NCBI GenBank assembly: GCA_036559125.1 | Contig: DATBTT010000002.1 | Location: forward strand, 1 to 64,000 | Reading direction: 5' to 3' | Length of the DNA: 64,000 bases | From: JALYTZ01 sp036559125 | GTDB taxonomy: Bacteria; Vulcanimicrobiota; Vulcanimicrobiia; Vulcanimicrobiales; Vulcanimicrobiaceae | In this document: positions 41,788 through 49,673 of the stretch, piece by piece | Numbering within the stretch: position 1 is the first letter of the stretch | Layout of the letters: each line of letters opens with the position of its first letter | The notes under the pieces: generated by a model | Databases searched by the model: none | What the model was told of the DNA's origin: nothing | The model's input: only the letters and a program-made list of their open reading frames with translations | Made by a program: the position numbers and the translations under genes

Positions 41788-41891
41788 TCGCTCCCAGTCT
41801 ACCGGACGCGTCGAGCTTTCGACGTGCAGTTATCGAGGTTTCGAGAGCGGCACAGCCGAACCCCTGGTTTAGCGCCGGTTTATTCGGACTT

Positions 41892-41940
41892 TTCGGCATT
41901 AGACCAGCCATTCATCCGTCTCGATCGTCTTTATGCCGAA
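41892..41940. promoter_or_regulatory. Inverted repeat in the divergent Rieske intergenic region
   Basis: TTCGGCAT at 41892-41899 and ATGCCGAA at 41933-41940 form a perfect inverted pair with centres about 41 bases apart (four helical turns). They lie in the 199-base region shared by the two divergent Rieske units. A protein binding both sites by DNA looping is possible but unproven. No clear promoter elements could be assigned. Confidence 0.35.
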
Positions 41941-41986
41941 CGACGAGTGGCTGACTCAAGGCTTCTTGATAGTAAGGAAGCTCCCG

Positions 41987-43099
41987 ATGACTACGCCAAT
42001 GCGCGCCACCCCATTGCAAGCCTCTCTGCCGCGGGACGCCTATCTCGCGCCGGAATTTTTCGCCCGCGAGCGCGCGGCGATTTTTTGGAACCAGTGGTTC
42101 TACGCCGGGCGCGCCGAGCAATACGCACAGCCGGGATCGTACAAGGTTCTCGATGTCGCCGGCGAGAGCGTCATCATCGTACGGGGCGAGGGCGAGGCAT
42201 TCTACGCTCACGTCAATGTGTGCAGGCATCGGGGAAGCCGCCTGCTGTGCGGTCAAGGGACGCTGCGCGGCGCCCTGCGCTGCCCCTATCATGGATGGGC
42301 GTACGGGCTGGACGGCTCGCTCGTCGCCACCCCGTTCATCCCTGCCGAGGCGATACCCGAGACGATCAAGCACTTGCATCCCGTCGGAGTGGAGCGATGG
42401 GGCGGCTTTCTGTTCGTACATCTATCGCCGGAGAATGCGCGCGAGGGAGGGCAGACGCTGCTCAAACAACTGGGTCCGGTACCGGAGCGGCTAGGGCGCT
42501 ATCCACTCGGGGATTTGCGCGTTGCCCGCTCCGTCGAGTACGAGGTTGGCGCAAACTGGAAAGTGTTGCTTGAAAACTATAATGAATGCTATCACTGCGC
42601 GGGCGTTCACCCGGAACTATGCCGCGTAGTTCCAGCATTCAAGCATCGTGGTGGCGCGGACCTCGATTGGGAGCGCGGCATTGCGCATCGCGAAGGCGCG
42701 TTCACGTTTACGTTTTCGGGAACGAGTGCACGCGCGGCGTTCCCCGGTCTCGACGAAGACGAAAAAACGCGGCATAAGGGCGAACTCATCTATCCAAATT
42801 TCCTGTTGAGCCTGGCCGCCGAACACGTTGCCGCGTTTTCCCTCTGGCCGGTATCCCCCGACCAAACACACGTGATCTGCGATTTTCTTTTCCATCCGGA
42901 CGAAATCGCGAAGCCCGGTTTTGACGGTTCGGACGCGGTCGAGTTTTGGGATACGGTCAACCGCCAAGATTGGAAAATCTGCGAGAGCGTGCAGGACGGG
43001 ATGCGGTCGCGCCGTTTCGAATTCGGATACTATGCGCCGATGGAGGATGCGAGTCTAGACATACGCGGGTACGTAGCACGCCTGCTCGGTCCGCAATGA
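41987..43099 (+). CDS. Rieske non-haem iron oxygenase alpha subunit (B)
   Basis: This 370-residue paralogue of the divergent oxygenase has Rieske ligands in VCRHRGSR near residue 77 and CPYHGW near residue 98. The mononuclear iron site is in NYNECYHCAGVHPEL near residue 198, and the C-terminal DTVNRQDWKICESVQDG follows. Family members hydroxylate N-methyl groups of glycine betaine, carnitine or proline betaine, releasing formaldehyde. A GGAAG ribosome-binding site sets the start at 41987 rather than an upstream ATG. Its stop overlaps the start of the sarcosine-oxidase-type gene (ATGA). With that gene it could form a stepwise demethylation route, but the substrate is an inference. Confidence 0.87.
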   Translation: MTTPMRATPLQASLPRDAYLAPEFFARERAAIFWNQWFYAGRAEQYAQPGSYKVLDVAGESVIIVRGEGEAFYAHVNVCRHRGSRLLCGQGTLRGALRCPYHGWAYGLDGSLVATPFIPAEAIPETIKHLHPVGVERWGGFLFVHLSPENAREGGQTLLKQLGPVPERLGRYPLGDLRVARSVEYEVGANWKVLLENYNECYHCAGVHPELCRVVPAFKHRGGADLDWERGIAHREGAFTFTFSGTSARAAFPGLDEDEKTRHKGELIYPNFLLSLAAEHVAAFSLWPVSPDQTHVICDFLFHPDEIAKPGFDGSDAVEFWDTVNRQDWKICESVQDGMRSRRFEFGYYAPMEDASLDIRGYVARLLGPQ

Positions 43100-44259
43100 C
43101 GCGCGATTACGACGTAGCGGTTCTCGGGCTGGGCGGAATCGGAAGCGGAGCGGCATACTGGCTTGCTAAACGCGGTGCGCGCGTCATCGGGCTCGAACGC
43201 TTCGAGCTGGGGCACGCGCGCGGCGAGTCGCACGATCATTCGCGCATCATACGGCTCTCGTACCATACTCCTGCCTACGTGCGTCTAGCGAAAGAAGCGT
43301 ACGCGGCGTGGAACGTTCTCGAGGGTGATGCGCGCGAACGCTTGGTGTACGTAACCGGCGGCCTCGATCTCGGTCCTCGAGACGGGGCGATTCCGCTACA
43401 ACCTTACGCCGACTCCATGCGCGACTGCGGCGTCGCATTCGAGAACCTCGACGCCGATGCAATTCGCAAACGCTACCCGGCATTTATCGTCGGCGACGAC
43501 GTCGCGGGACTCTATCAAGCCGATGCGGGCGTGCTCGCCGCAGAACGCGCAACAGCGGCCCACCAACGCATCGCACGCGAATTGGGCGCCGATCTTCGGG
43601 AGAACCTTTGCGTGCGAACGATTCGCGATGCGAACGGTGAAATCGAGATCGAGGCCGGCGGCGAGCGCTTTCGCGCCGGCGCCCTCGTCATCGCTGCGGG
43701 TCCGTGGAGCGCGCAGGCGCTCGCGCAGTTCGGCGTGCGCGTTCCGTTGGAAGTCACCAAAGAGCAGGCGATGTATTTTGTCGCTCCCGATCTCGCGCCG
43801 TTCGCGTTGGGCCGATTTCCGGTGTGGATATGGATGGACGACCCGTCTTTCTACGGGGTTCCCGTGTTCGGCGAGCCTGCGGTAAAAGTCGCGCAGGATG
43901 CCGGTGGAAAAGCCGTCGACCCGGACGCGCGAGGTTTCGAACCGGATCCCGATATCACGCTGCGCGTGAACGCTTTTCTGACACGGCATCTTCCCGCGGC
44001 CGCCGGTCCGTCGCACGTCATCAAGACGTGCCTGTACACGCTCACGCCCGATCGCGATTTCGTGATCGATTCGCTACCGGAGCATCCCAACGTTCACGTT
44101 GCGATCGGCGCGGGTCATGCCTTCAAGTTTGCATCGGTCATCGGCCGCATACTGAGCGAACTCGCCATCGACGGGATAACGCGCAGCGGCATCGAGAGCT
44201 TTGCGATCGACCGGCCGATCCTGCAACTGGAATCTCCACCGAAAACGTATATGGTATAG
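43096..44259 (+). CDS. Monomeric sarcosine-oxidase-type FAD enzyme
   Basis: The protein has 387 residues of the monomeric sarcosine oxidase/N-methyltryptophan oxidase family, which oxidises N-methyl amines to formaldehyde, the free amine and H2O2. The FAD motif is VAVLGLGGIGSGAAYWLAKRG at the N-terminus. HDHSRIIRLSYH near residue 50 and KTCLYTLTPDRDFVID near residue 310 follow. The Cys of the latter is the position of covalent FAD attachment in the family. Fused N-terminus of length 387 is standard. It overlaps the preceding oxygenase by four bases. Sarcosine from betaine demethylation is the simplest substrate. Confidence 0.88.
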   Translation: MTRDYDVAVLGLGGIGSGAAYWLAKRGARVIGLERFELGHARGESHDHSRIIRLSYHTPAYVRLAKEAYAAWNVLEGDARERLVYVTGGLDLGPRDGAIPLQPYADSMRDCGVAFENLDADAIRKRYPAFIVGDDVAGLYQADAGVLAAERATAAHQRIARELGADLRENLCVRTIRDANGEIEIEAGGERFRAGALVIAAGPWSAQALAQFGVRVPLEVTKEQAMYFVAPDLAPFALGRFPVWIWMDDPSFYGVPVFGEPAVKVAQDAGGKAVDPDARGFEPDPDITLRVNAFLTRHLPAAAGPSHVIKTCLYTLTPDRDFVIDSLPEHPNVHVAIGAGHAFKFASVIGRILSELAIDGITRSGIESFAIDRPILQLESPPKTYMV

Positions 44260-44264
44260 CGACC

Positions 44265-45698
44265 GTGCCATGGGACGGCGTCGCGTTCGTGTTGTATCTG
44301 CTGGTCGTGCTCGCGATCGGGGTCGCGACGTCCCGCAGGATCGGCGATGCCGAAGACTTCCATCTGTGCGGTCGCAAGCTGGGTCCGGTGACGGTGTCAC
44401 TCTCGCTCGCGGCAACCGTGTTTTCCGGATCGGGGCTGATCGGCGGTGCCGGATTAGCGTATTCGATCGGCGTCTCCGGGTCCTATTGGAATCTCACGGC
44501 CGTCCCCGCGTGGATTCTCATCGGCATGACGCTCGTGATGACGATGCGCCGCTTGCGGTTACGCACGGTGCCCGGGTATTTGGGCGAGCGCTATGGCTTG
44601 CGCACGCGGCGTTTGATCGCGTCGTTGCAAATCGTCGAAGCGGTCACGTTCGTTGCAGTGCAAATCACGGTCTCGCGTCTCGCGCTCGAAACGCTCTTTC
44701 ATATGAACGGCCTCGCCGCGGCCCTCATCGTCACTGCGGTCTTCGTCGCGTACACCGCGATGGGCGGTCTGTGGGCCGTCGTCTGGACCGACATCGTGCA
44801 GTACGTAGTCCTTATGAGCGCGGTCGTGCTCGGGCTAACGTTCGCGCTCGCGCACGTAGGCGGATTGAGCGGCTTACACGCCTCGCTGCCCGCCGATCGT
44901 TTCAGCATGGGCGCGCTCGGCGTGCAAACGCCGCTCGCATGGTTTGCCCTGTGCGTGTATTCCTGGGGAACCGATCAAGCCTACATGCAGCGCGCGTTTG
45001 CCGCGCGCGACGCGAGCACCGCGCGCACGGCGTATTTATTCACGGGTTTCACCTATCTGATCTTCGGCGTCTGCGTCGCCGGCATCGGAATGGCCGCTTC
45101 CGTCCTCGTCCCCGGATTGCACGACCCCGACCAGGCCTTTCCGCAACTGATCGCGCGCGTAATCCCCAACGGCTTACGCGGGTTTTTCCTGACCGGCATT
45201 CTTGCGACGACCATGTCGACGGCTTCTGCGTATCTGGCGGCATCGTCCTCGGTCCTCGTGCAAGACGTATACGAGCCGCTGGCCGGCCCGGGACTCCATA
45301 CCCGCAAGCTGCTGCGGGTTTCTCGTTACGTTACGGTCCTACTCGCAGCTGCGGCCTTGGCGATCGCTCTGAATTTCCCCAACGTCGTCGATGCGGTGAT
45401 TTTCTCCACGCTCGTCGCGCCGGCCGCGATGTTCTTTCCACTGGTCTTCGCACTGTATCGCAAGCACGCCGACCCGCTCGCCGGATTTTGCGCGATACTC
45501 GCCGGGGCGCTCGCCGGCGTTATCGACCAAGTAGCCGTTGCTGGGCGGCCGGGGTTGCTCGGCGCCATTAATCCGCTCTTTGCGGGACCGGCGATCGGAC
45601 TCGCGGTGCTGCTCCTGGTCACGGCTCTACGAGGGGCGCAGAAGTCACGGCCGGTACAGGCGCCAGTGCTCGACAATAATGACCTGGGCTATGGTTAA
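44265..45698 (+). CDS. Sodium:solute symporter family transporter
   Basis: This 477-residue protein has about thirteen membrane segments and the SSS/SLC5 signatures. These include an N-terminal VATSRRIGDAEDFHLCGRKL loop, TVFSGSGLIGGAG, and the later FFLTGILATTMSTASAYLAASSS segment near residue 310 that resembles the sodium-binding region of SSS proteins. The GTG start at 44265 lies six bases after the preceding stop. A Na+-coupled importer next to two N-demethylation genes probably brings in the substrate (betaine, proline or similar), though the family also carries many other solutes. It closes this transcription unit. Confidence 0.87.
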   Translation: MPWDGVAFVLYLLVVLAIGVATSRRIGDAEDFHLCGRKLGPVTVSLSLAATVFSGSGLIGGAGLAYSIGVSGSYWNLTAVPAWILIGMTLVMTMRRLRLRTVPGYLGERYGLRTRRLIASLQIVEAVTFVAVQITVSRLALETLFHMNGLAAALIVTAVFVAYTAMGGLWAVVWTDIVQYVVLMSAVVLGLTFALAHVGGLSGLHASLPADRFSMGALGVQTPLAWFALCVYSWGTDQAYMQRAFAARDASTARTAYLFTGFTYLIFGVCVAGIGMAASVLVPGLHDPDQAFPQLIARVIPNGLRGFFLTGILATTMSTASAYLAASSSVLVQDVYEPLAGPGLHTRKLLRVSRYVTVLLAAAALAIALNFPNVVDAVIFSTLVAPAAMFFPLVFALYRKHADPLAGFCAILAGALAGVIDQVAVAGRPGLLGAINPLFAGPAIGLAVLLLVTALRGAQKSRPVQAPVLDNNDLGYG

Positions 45699-45802
45699 AG
45701 CACTATCTTTAAGGTAGCCGGCGGGGGCTGGTCGGCGGTCGGGCTAATCGATATGAGGAAGCACGGGCGAAACCGCCATTCTGATGAAGGGCCTTTTTTC
45801 GG

Positions 45803-47680
45803 TTGATTTCCTCGAACATTCGAACGCAGGCGATTCTTTTGAGCGTCGTTCCGCTGGCGTTTTTGTTGCTGTTGCTCGCGCTCGCGCTCATGCTGCAGAA
45901 CAGTACCGAAGAGGCTGCTGCGTGGTCGCAGCGCTCCGCAGAAATTCTCAGTCAATCGGAACGGGCATCCAACGCGTTGGGAGTTGCGAACCGTGGGGTG
46001 GTCGATTATGTTGCTAGGCATCAACGCTCCGCGCTCGATGCCTATCGGGGCGCGGCGCAAGCGCTCCCAGGCGAATTAAAGAAGCTTCGGCTGATCGTGC
46101 GCGACGAACCCGCGCAGGAAGTTCGAGCGACGCATCTTTCCCACATAACGCTCGAGGCCTTGTCGGTGGTGTCGGGATACCTTGCCGACATCCAGTCGGG
46201 CCACGCCGTTGCCGCCAAGCGTTTGGCGTCGTCGGCGCGCACGCGCAGCCTCGGCTTGCAATTACAAGCCGCAGTCGCGGAGTTCGACGCGGCGCAACGC
46301 AAATTGGAGATCGGACGGATCGACGCGGTTCGGCGCGAGCTGCAATCGTTCGGGATCGCGCTCTTGGTGTGTTGCATCGCCGGCATCGTATTGACGTTAC
46401 TGACCGCTGCGCGATTCGGCTTGCGTATCGTGCGTCGCCTCGAACGGCTGGCCGAGAATGCCCGGCGCTTGGGCGCGGGTGAAGCGACGGAGCCCATTTC
46501 CGGCAACGACGAAATCGCCGCGCTGGATCGCGTCTACCACGACATGACGCGCCGCATGCATCACGAGCACGACGTCGCTTCGACGTTACAACGCGCGCTA
46601 TTGCCGCAGGAGCTTCCGAAGATATCGGGCCTTCGCATCGACACCGCGTACGTTCCCGCCGCGCGTGGAACGGAGATCGGCGGAGACTGGTACGATGTCT
46701 TTACGTTGTCGGGCCGGTGCGTGGGCATCGGCGTCGGAGACGTCGCGGGACACGGATTGCGCGCGGCAACCATTATGGGTTCCGTGCGTCAAGCCATCCG
46801 CATGATGGCGCGCACCGACGCCGAACCTGCCGAAGTCCTGCGTCGCGTCAACCGCGAATTATGCGAGGACGAGCGCGACGTCGTCGTCACCGCATTTTTC
46901 GGCGTGCTCGATCTGCAAAACGGCGCCTTCCGGTACGCTTTAGCCGGACACCCCGCGCCGCTCACGGTTGGAGCGGGTGGAAACGTCGCGATGCTATCGG
47001 GCGCCGGCCTCATGCTGGGCGTCGACCCGCGAGCGGCGTTTACAAACTACGAAACTCAACTCGAACTCGGGTCGGGACTCGTGCTGTACACCGACGGCAT
47101 CGTCGAGGTCGAGCGCGATTACTTCAAGGGATTGAGCGACCTGCAATCGGCCGTCAAAGCAGAGTATCTGGGTGGATCCGATAACGTTGCGGAGGCCATA
47201 CAGCGCCGCATATTCGCGCGAGCTAAACCGCACGACGATTCGGCGATCTTATTCGTGGGGATTACCAACCTCAGTCCCTCCGCCTCGGTGCGTCATCGCA
47301 AGACGTGGAGTTTAAATGCGCGCGAAGAGGCAGGTGCTCGTCGCGTCAAGCGCGCGTTGTTGTGGCACTTGGGCGAATTTGCATCGCTGCAATCGGACCT
47401 GACGGCGGTCGAGCTCATCTTTGGGGAACTTCTGGGAAACGTCGCTCGCCACACGTCGGGCCTAGCCGACATCACGGTTGAATGCGCCGATGGAGCCGCC
47501 GTTTTGCATGTGGCCGATCGCGGAGAGCCCTTTGCGCTGAACGGGCACGTTCGTCCCGATCTCTTCAGCGAGGGCGGCCGCGGTCTGTTCCTCATAAGCG
47601 CCATCGCACGCTCGGTCTCGGTCGAGCGCGTCGGAGAAGGAAACCGCGTCACCGTTGTCCTTCCCGTATCGGTCGAATAG
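45803..47680 (+). CDS. Membrane regulator: CHASE3-like, HAMP, PP2C and HATPase
   Basis: The protein has 625 residues. It has one membrane helix (about 7-29), an extracytoplasmic helical domain like CHASE3 (about 30-185), a second helix (about 187-208) and a HAMP linker. A PP2C/SpoIIE phosphatase domain follows (about 255-480), with GGDWYDVF near residue 293, GDVAGHGLRA near residue 311 and LYTDGIVE near residue 431. The C-terminal anti-sigma-kinase-like HATPase (about 505-620) has ELLGNVARH and GGRGLF. This joins phosphatase and kinase of a partner-switching type in one chain, so it could regulate an anti-anti-sigma factor in response to an outside signal. The start is TTG at 45803. Confidence 0.87.
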   Translation: MISSNIRTQAILLSVVPLAFLLLLLALALMLQNSTEEAAAWSQRSAEILSQSERASNALGVANRGVVDYVARHQRSALDAYRGAAQALPGELKKLRLIVRDEPAQEVRATHLSHITLEALSVVSGYLADIQSGHAVAAKRLASSARTRSLGLQLQAAVAEFDAAQRKLEIGRIDAVRRELQSFGIALLVCCIAGIVLTLLTAARFGLRIVRRLERLAENARRLGAGEATEPISGNDEIAALDRVYHDMTRRMHHEHDVASTLQRALLPQELPKISGLRIDTAYVPAARGTEIGGDWYDVFTLSGRCVGIGVGDVAGHGLRAATIMGSVRQAIRMMARTDAEPAEVLRRVNRELCEDERDVVVTAFFGVLDLQNGAFRYALAGHPAPLTVGAGGNVAMLSGAGLMLGVDPRAAFTNYETQLELGSGLVLYTDGIVEVERDYFKGLSDLQSAVKAEYLGGSDNVAEAIQRRIFARAKPHDDSAILFVGITNLSPSASVRHRKTWSLNAREEAGARRVKRALLWHLGEFASLQSDLTAVELIFGELLGNVARHTSGLADITVECADGAAVLHVADRGEPFALNGHVRPDLFSEGGRGLFLISAIARSVSVERVGEGNRVTVVLPVSVE

Positions 47681-47685
47681 CCGAA

Positions 47686-49185
47686 TCAACCATCGTGATT
47701 GCGGGTCATGAACTCGTCGAGTTCGACGATCTCGACCGATGGTGAGAGCCGGCCTTTCATGTCGGGCCATCGCGACGTCGCACTGAGAATCAGGCAGCGG
47801 GCGTTTCGTTCGCGTACGAGCGTTACGATGCGCGCGCTGTCTTCGGCAAACTCGGCCTCGAGATCGTGCGCGCGCGCGAAAGCGATCGCATTCTCGTTCT
47901 CGTCTACGAGCAGCGCGCGGTGTCCCCGGTCCATGAACGAGCGCGCGGCGTCGACGCTCATAGGGGAAATGCCCGCGATGATAAGCGAGGGCATTTGCAA
48001 CCCAAAAATGCGCGTCACCGCGATCGCGCTGATCGTCGATAGGACGATCGTCGTGATGATGACGATGAAAAGCACGCCTGCCACGACGCTGCCGCCGCGC
48101 AATCCCCACGCGGGGAGTTGGGTGGCGTAGTACGTAGCGAGCGAAACGGCAACGATCCCGCGCGGAAATATGGTCATCATCAACAGGCGCTCCGGCCAAC
48201 TGAAATCGCCCCGGACCGTCGACAGGAGTACGGTCGCGATGCGAAATGCGATCAACACGCCCGAGAGGAGGATCGCCGGTACCAGCAGGCTTCTGAGTTG
48301 CGCGATGTTGATTTGCGAAGCGAGAAGCACGAATACGGTCGAGAGCGCGAGCATCGACAAATCTTCCTTGAACGATCGCAGCAAGCGCTCTTGAGGTACG
48401 GCCTTGAGGTCGATGACCATTCCGCAGACGACCACGGCGACGAGCCCGCTCTCGTGCGAGAGATATTCGGCGAGCGCGTACGAGCCGAATCCCAGCAGCA
48501 GCACGTATACTTTGCTTATGTCGCTCGACGCGCGGGTCGCCAAAGCGATCGTGCGTTGCCCGAGAATGCCGAGCGCCAAGCCCACCGCGACGCCCAACCC
48601 AATGCGCAGCGTTGCATGTAAGCCCGCTGCTAGCGGGTCGCCGGGCCGCGATGTAAATGAAGCAAAGACCGCAGCTGCGATGATGACCCCGATGGCGTCG
48701 AGAACCAATCCCTCGGTTTCGAGCAGATGCGAGAGTCTGGAGCGCAGCCGCAGGCGTGCGAGCAGCGGTCCGGTCACGGTCGGCCCGGTAACCACGCAAA
48801 CCGCAGCGACCATCGAGGAAACGAGGGCCGTGAGTCCGTAGCTGCGGGCAATGCTTGGAAGGATTGTCAGCGTCAATGCCGGTCCGATGATTGCCAGCAG
48901 CCCGATCGTCCATTTCGGCATGTGGCGCAAATCGATGCGCAGGGTCGCTTCGAAGAGCACGACGACAACCGCGAGCGACAGCAGCGCGCGCGTACCGGGT
49001 TGGGTAAGGTCCAGGCGTAACCAGCCCGTCCCGCTGGGGCCGGCGGCCAGCCCGCAGACTAAGAGCGTGATGATCGAAGGAATGCCGAATCGCCGTAGAA
49101 GGACGCGTGCGAGCAATGCGGCAGCCAGCACGAGAACGGCCCCAAATTCTACAGACAGCGCTGGGTAATGTGCCGGCGATTGCAT
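47686..49185 (-). CDS. Cation/proton antiporter (CPA1/NhaP type) with C-terminal NAD-like domain
   Basis: The protein has 499 residues. About twelve membrane segments in the first 400 residues include GPTVTGPLL near residue 134, ETEGLVLDAIGVI near residue 157 and a later FPRGIVAVSLA segment, the classic CPA1 motifs. The C-terminal 100 residues resemble a TrkA-N/Rossmann domain starting MPSLIIAGISPMSVDAARSF, which may sense NAD(H). Such proteins exchange Na+ or K+ for protons and set pH and salt balance. It converges with the PP2C gene, with five bases between stops. Confidence 0.88.
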   Translation of the reverse strand: MQSPAHYPALSVEFGAVLVLAAALLARVLLRRFGIPSIITLLVCGLAAGPSGTGWLRLDLTQPGTRALLSLAVVVVLFEATLRIDLRHMPKWTIGLLAIIGPALTLTILPSIARSYGLTALVSSMVAAVCVVTGPTVTGPLLARLRLRSRLSHLLETEGLVLDAIGVIIAAAVFASFTSRPGDPLAAGLHATLRIGLGVAVGLALGILGQRTIALATRASSDISKVYVLLLGFGSYALAEYLSHESGLVAVVVCGMVIDLKAVPQERLLRSFKEDLSMLALSTVFVLLASQINIAQLRSLLVPAILLSGVLIAFRIATVLLSTVRGDFSWPERLLMMTIFPRGIVAVSLATYYATQLPAWGLRGGSVVAGVLFIVIITTIVLSTISAIAVTRIFGLQMPSLIIAGISPMSVDAARSFMDRGHRALLVDENENAIAFARAHDLEAEFAEDSARIVTLVRERNARCLILSATSRWPDMKGRLSPSVEIVELDEFMTRNHDG

Positions 49186-49253
49186 ACGGCGCGGTTCGCC
49201 GATGGCGGCGGCAACTACTTGAAATCCGCGGTTGCCGGTCGGACAATACCAGC

Positions 49254-49661
49254 ATGGTCACACGCGAACGCGTCGACTGCGTGTTGTTGGCAATGTCGGC
49301 CCTTCCATTCGAAACCGCCGCCGACGCGGCCATACCGGATGCGTCCGAGTTGCTCGACCTGACGATGGGCCAGGAGAGTTACGCGGATTTGCTCGCGCGC
49401 GGGTTTTTGCGCATGGCCATGTTCCGGGTCGCCGTCGACGATCGTTTTCCGGCTCGATCGTCCGGGGAATTATGGGATCTTCTCAACCGGGAGCGCGCCG
49501 GCGCGATTTCGGGCGAGCTTCGCATCGGCGGCGCACCTGCGCCCTGGCCGGCCGATCTCCAGGCACGCCGCACGATTATTTTTAACGAAACTGCCGAGTT
49601 GCGCGACGCGATCGCCGCGCGCTGCATCGAGGCAATGAAGCGTATCGGCGCTCCTTGGTAG
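49254..49661 (+). CDS. Unknown 135-residue protein
   Basis: This soluble, mainly helical protein has acidic and Ala/Leu-rich character and the segments VLLAMSALPFETAADAAI and SGELWDLLNRERAGAISGELRIGG. No family is recognised. The ATG at 49254 is used; upstream sequence reads through the antiporter's promoter region and looks non-coding. It precedes the SNF2 helicase by 12 bases in the same direction, so the two may share a transcript. Confidence 0.55.
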   Translation: MVTRERVDCVLLAMSALPFETAADAAIPDASELLDLTMGQESYADLLARGFLRMAMFRVAVDDRFPARSSGELWDLLNRERAGAISGELRIGGAPAPWPADLQARRTIIFNETAELRDAIAARCIEAMKRIGAPW

Positions 49662-49673
49662 AACCTTGAGATA

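Noticed and set aside
45699..45802. Terminator-like T-run before the PP2C gene
   Set aside because: AAGGGCC followed by T residues has too short a stem, and it sits directly before the start codon.
47462..49333. Long minus-strand frame of about 620 residues overlapping the antiporter gene in another frame
   Set aside because: Its sequence is Arg/His-rich and low in hydrophobic residues, while the overlapping frame gives a clear antiporter.
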